Shown here in pieces: positions 6,005 to 7,476 of a stretch of DNA of 7,476 nt; the stretch's first letter is position 1; each line of letters begins with the position of its first letter. The DNA lies in NCBI GenBank assembly GCA_016208645.1, contig JACQXP010000014.1:1-7476 (forward strand). Direction: 5' to 3'. The translations under genes and the position numbers were made by a program. The notes under the pieces are model-generated. The model made no database searches. It was not told the origin of the DNA and was given only the letters and a program-made list of their open reading frames with translations. Source of the DNA: Candidatus Methylomirabilota bacterium. Its GTDB lineage: Bacteria; Methylomirabilota; Methylomirabilia; Methylomirabilales; 2-02-FULL-66-22.

Positions 6005-6334
6005 GTGCGTTCACTCCGGGCTCGGGTTCCTTGCTCAGTGTCGGTCGCAGGATACGGCAGAAGACTCGGGGGGTCTGCGACTTAAGTCTCGCCGCGGACC
6101 GGGAAAAATCTCCTCGGAGAAGCTAGAATCATCAGGAAGGGATGTCCAATAATATCAATAGGTTAGCCATCATTCAGAAGAAACTGGTTAACCTTTTATG
6201 GAAGCTGGAAAAGTGGCCGGATTGGCAGGATCGGGTCAACGGAAGAGGCAAGGAGGGATCTGGCGAGGGCTCAAGAAGTTGAGTGGAGTGTAGACGACGA
6301 GACGGGCCGGCGTGCGGCTTTCGCGTCCTTCCGG
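6005..6334. promoter_or_regulatory. 330-bp intergenic control region ahead of the six-gene operon
   Basis: No gene fits here on either strand. By hand count 6121-6200 is about 36% GC, far below the flanking genes, as expected of a promoter. It holds two near-identical octamers, GGTTAGCC (6161-6168) and GGTTAACC (6186-6193), 25 bp apart; a perfect 10-bp palindrome GACTTAAGTC (6079-6088); and one Fnr/Dnr-like half site (ATCAA at 6154-6158, the other half poor). I could not place a convincing -35/-10 pair; TATTAT (minus strand, 6154-6149) is a possible -10. The leader to the ferredoxin ATG would then exceed 100 nt. No clear terminator for the upstream crp gene was seen. Confidence 0.5.
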
Positions 6335-7000
6335 TCACAGCATCCGGGCAAGGGCGGCCCGGCTCACGATGACGACCCGGTGGCGATCGAGCCTGATGGC
6401 GCCCTCCTTTTCCAGCGCCTTGAAGGCGCGTCCGATCATCTCCCGGGCCGTTCCCACGACGGACGCCATCTCCTGCTGCGTGAACTGCTGCTTCAGGCGG
6501 AGCCCCCCCTTGCCATCGTCCTCCGCCATCTCCAGGAGGAGCTTGGCCACGCGGCTGGTCACGCTGCGGAAGGACAGGTCCTCGACCTTGCGGGTGAAGT
6601 AGCGGAGCTTCCCCGCAAACGCCTTGAGGAAGCCGATGGCGATGGCCGGGTGCTCCTCGACCAGGCGCCGCATGTCGGCACGCCGGATGCCCCAGAGCGC
6701 GACCGCCTCTACGGCCTGGGCGTTGGCGGGGTTCGGTCCCCCGTCAAAGATCGGGACCTCGTTGAAACAGTCGCCGGGTCCCGCGATCCGCAGGACCTGC
6801 TCGCGCCCGTCGGGGGACAGCTTGAAGATCTTCACCTGGCCGGAGCGCACCACGTACATCGCCTGGGCCGGCTCGCCCTCTGTGAACAGGATCTGGCCCT
6901 TCTGCAATCGCACTTCGAACACGCTGGTCCGGATGCGGTCCAACGTGCGCGCGTCCAGGTACTGAAAATACGGAATGGCTTTCAACTGCTCCGGCAACAT
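6335..7000 (-). CDS. Crp/Fnr-family transcriptional regulator
   Basis: A 221-residue regulator of normal Crp/Fnr length. Residues about 8-120 form the cyclic-nucleotide-binding-like beta-roll (GQILFTEGEPAQAMYVVRSG), about 121-150 the dimer helix, and about 150-218 a winged helix-turn-helix (FTQQEMASVVGTAREMIGRAFKALEKEGAI, with recognition helix near 184-195). The recognition helix reads RExxGR (186-191) as in CRP, not ExxSR as in Fnr/Dnr. The nucleotide pocket lacks the Arg-Ser of cAMP-binding CRP (FNEVPIFDGGPNPANA instead), and only one Cys (C78) is present, so neither cAMP nor an Fnr-type Fe-S cluster is likely to be the signal. Its own promoter and the adjacent operon suggest it controls that operon. 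The effector (heme/NO, redox or other) is unknown. Confidence 0.9.
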   Translation of the reverse strand: MLPEQLKAIPYFQYLDARTLDRIRTSVFEVRLQKGQILFTEGEPAQAMYVVRSGQVKIFKLSPDGREQVLRIAGPGDCFNEVPIFDGGPNPANAQAVEAVALWGIRRADMRRLVEEHPAIAIGFLKAFAGKLRYFTRKVEDLSFRSVTSRVAKLLLEMAEDDGKGGLRLKQQFTQQEMASVVGTAREMIGRAFKALEKEGAIRLDRHRVVIVSRAALARML

Positions 7001-7003
7001 GGC

Positions 7004-7030
7004 TATCCTGGGATGGCGACGTAGAGGATA
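7004..7030 (-). promoter_or_regulatory. Possible SD-masking hairpin in the crp leader
   Basis: In the predicted transcript, TATCCT (7030-7025) is complementary to AGGATA (7009-7004) across a 15-nt loop. AGGA is the apparent ribosome binding site, five bases before the crp ATG. A 6-bp stem with a large loop is weak, so masking is only a possibility; the repeat could also be a DNA operator, or chance. Confidence 0.25.
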
Positions 7031-7044
7031 CCGCGAACGGGGGT

Positions 7045-7073
7045 ATTGTAGGAGGATGGGCGGGTCAGGTCAA
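7045..7073 (-). promoter_or_regulatory. Strong sigma70-type promoter of the crp/fnr gene
   Basis: On the minus strand, TTGACC (7073-7068) and TACAAT (7050-7045) are separated by exactly 17 bp; the boxes match the consensus at 5 of 6 positions each. A transcript start near 7038 gives a leader of about 38 nt. Just upstream lie the inverted repeats ATCA-N6-TGAT (7073-7086) and CCCC-TGAT-GGGG (7079-7090), which could be an operator for autoregulation at the -35 region. Confidence 0.72.
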
Positions 7074-7090
7074 TCATTCCCCTGATGGGG
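7073..7090. repeat. Overlapping small inverted repeats upstream of the crp -35 box
   Basis: ATCA-N6-TGAT (7073-7086) overlaps the perfect 12-bp CCCC-TGAT-GGGG (7079-7090). The first is centred near -41.5 if transcription starts at 7038, a usual place for a Crp/Fnr-type activator, but the half-sites do not match TGTGA or TTGAT in the usual orientation. Function is conjectural. Confidence 0.35.
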
Positions 7091-7201
7091 TAAGGTGATA
7101 GGAGAAGGTGCCGGTGGCCGGACTGGCCGGTCGCTGAAGGAAGGACGACACCGGGACGCCAGCGGACGGCCCAGGCCGATTGACGGGATCGGGCGATCGG
7201 G

Positions 7202-7476
7202 CTATGCTGCCGATCGCCTCGCCGCGGCCGGCCAGTGCAGGTAGAAAGGATAGAGCTCCAGCTTCGTCCCGTCGGTCTTCTTGTTGTATTCTTCCACCAG
7301 GGCCTCCGCCTGGCGGAGATAGGTCGGGTCCCACAGTTCCAGACGGAAGCCGATGTTGTCGGAGAACTCGCCGACGGTCTTCCACCCAATCCGGAGGCCC
7401 AGAAGCTTCTGTGGGGCCGCGACGCGGCGGGGGAGCGTCGACGGGATATATTTCCCCTTGGCAAAGCTCCAGGCGA
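7202..7476 (-). CDS. C-terminal fragment of an unrecognised protein (partial)
   Basis: The last 90 residues of a protein whose 5' part lies beyond the right edge; no start codon falls in the window. Reading from 7474, the frame is open to TAG at 7202-7204. It is preferred over the two other open minus-strand frames because its composition is balanced and protein-like (for example IGFRLELWDPTYLRQAEAL and LELYPFYLHWP), its third codon positions are strongly G/C, and the competing frames are Arg/Pro/Ser-rich. The fragment is aromatic and charged with no obvious membrane segment. I do not recognise the family. An 8-bp tandem repeat (GATCGGGC twice, 7187-7202) abuts the stop. About 200 bp separate it from crp, which has its own promoter, so it is probably not co-transcribed. 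Confidence 0.7.
   Translation of the reverse strand, partial: AWSFAKGKYIPSTLPRRVAAPQKLLGLRIGWKTVGEFSDNIGFRLELWDPTYLRQAEALVEEYNKKTDGTKLELYPFYLHWPAAARRSAA

Noticed and set aside
6145..6158. Full Fnr/Dnr box
   Set aside because: Only the ATCAA half matches; the other half (TCCAA) agrees at two of five positions, and the neighbouring regulator has a CRP-like recognition helix, so I do not call it as a site.
7120..7201. Possible terminator after the partial gene (GGCC-AGTCC-GGCC and neighbouring GC repeats)
   Set aside because: Stems are only about 4 bp and no T-run follows on the minus strand.
7003..7464. 153-codon minus-strand frame overlapping the partial gene and the crp promoter
   Set aside because: It is Arg/Ser/Pro-rich, covers the crp promoter, and competes with the frame ending at 7202, which has protein-like composition and codon bias.

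Overview
This is a GC-rich bacterial window in which every convincing gene lies on the minus strand, so transcription runs right to left. Marked third-position GC bias produces long mirror open frames on the plus strand. Nothing here fixes the taxon. The GC content, the LysW-type amino-group carrier pathway and the AT-richer 'cgaat/attcg' inverted repeat at the left edge would fit an uncultivated soil or subsurface lineage such as Methylomirabilota/Rokubacteria, but that is a low-confidence impression.

Layout from right to left. (1) 7202-7476: C-terminal 90 residues of an unrecognised protein that runs off the window. (2) 7001-7201: intergenic, with a very good sigma70-type promoter (TTGACC, 17 bp, TACAAT) driving (3) a Crp/Fnr-family regulator at 6335-7000. 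(4) 6005-6334: a 330-bp gap with an AT-rich core and small repeats, probably the control region of the next operon. (5) 1351-6004: six tightly packed genes encoding a 2[4Fe-4S] ferredoxin, a DUF1858-DUF2249-DUF2249 protein, a 12-helix heme-copper-oxidase-subunit-I/NnrS-like membrane protein, a stand-alone MIP18/DUF59 Fe-S assembly factor, an Mrp/NBP35-type Fe-S carrier ATPase, and a DUF2249-hemerythrin fusion. Gaps are short or negative (overlaps of 4, 32 and 7 nt; gaps of 42 and 32 nt). (6) 1193-1350: a promoter region. (7) lysW-lysX (192-1192), an amino-group carrier protein and its ATP-grasp ligase, translationally coupled by ATGA. (8) 1-191: non-coding, with a nested imperfect inverted repeat.

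The most interesting unit is the six-gene operon with the adjacent regulator. It combines electron supply (ferredoxin), an unusual membrane protein built from three 4-helix repeats, three DUF2249 domains in two genes, a di-iron hemerythrin domain and two Fe-S assembly proteins. My inference is a redox- or nitrosative-stress module that senses or handles NO/O2 and repairs or delivers Fe-S clusters. No nitrite, NO or nitrate reductase lies in the window, so the denitrification link rests on the families only. The lysWX pair has its own promoter and appears to be an independent biosynthetic unit (lysine via alpha-aminoadipate, or a related LysW-carried product).
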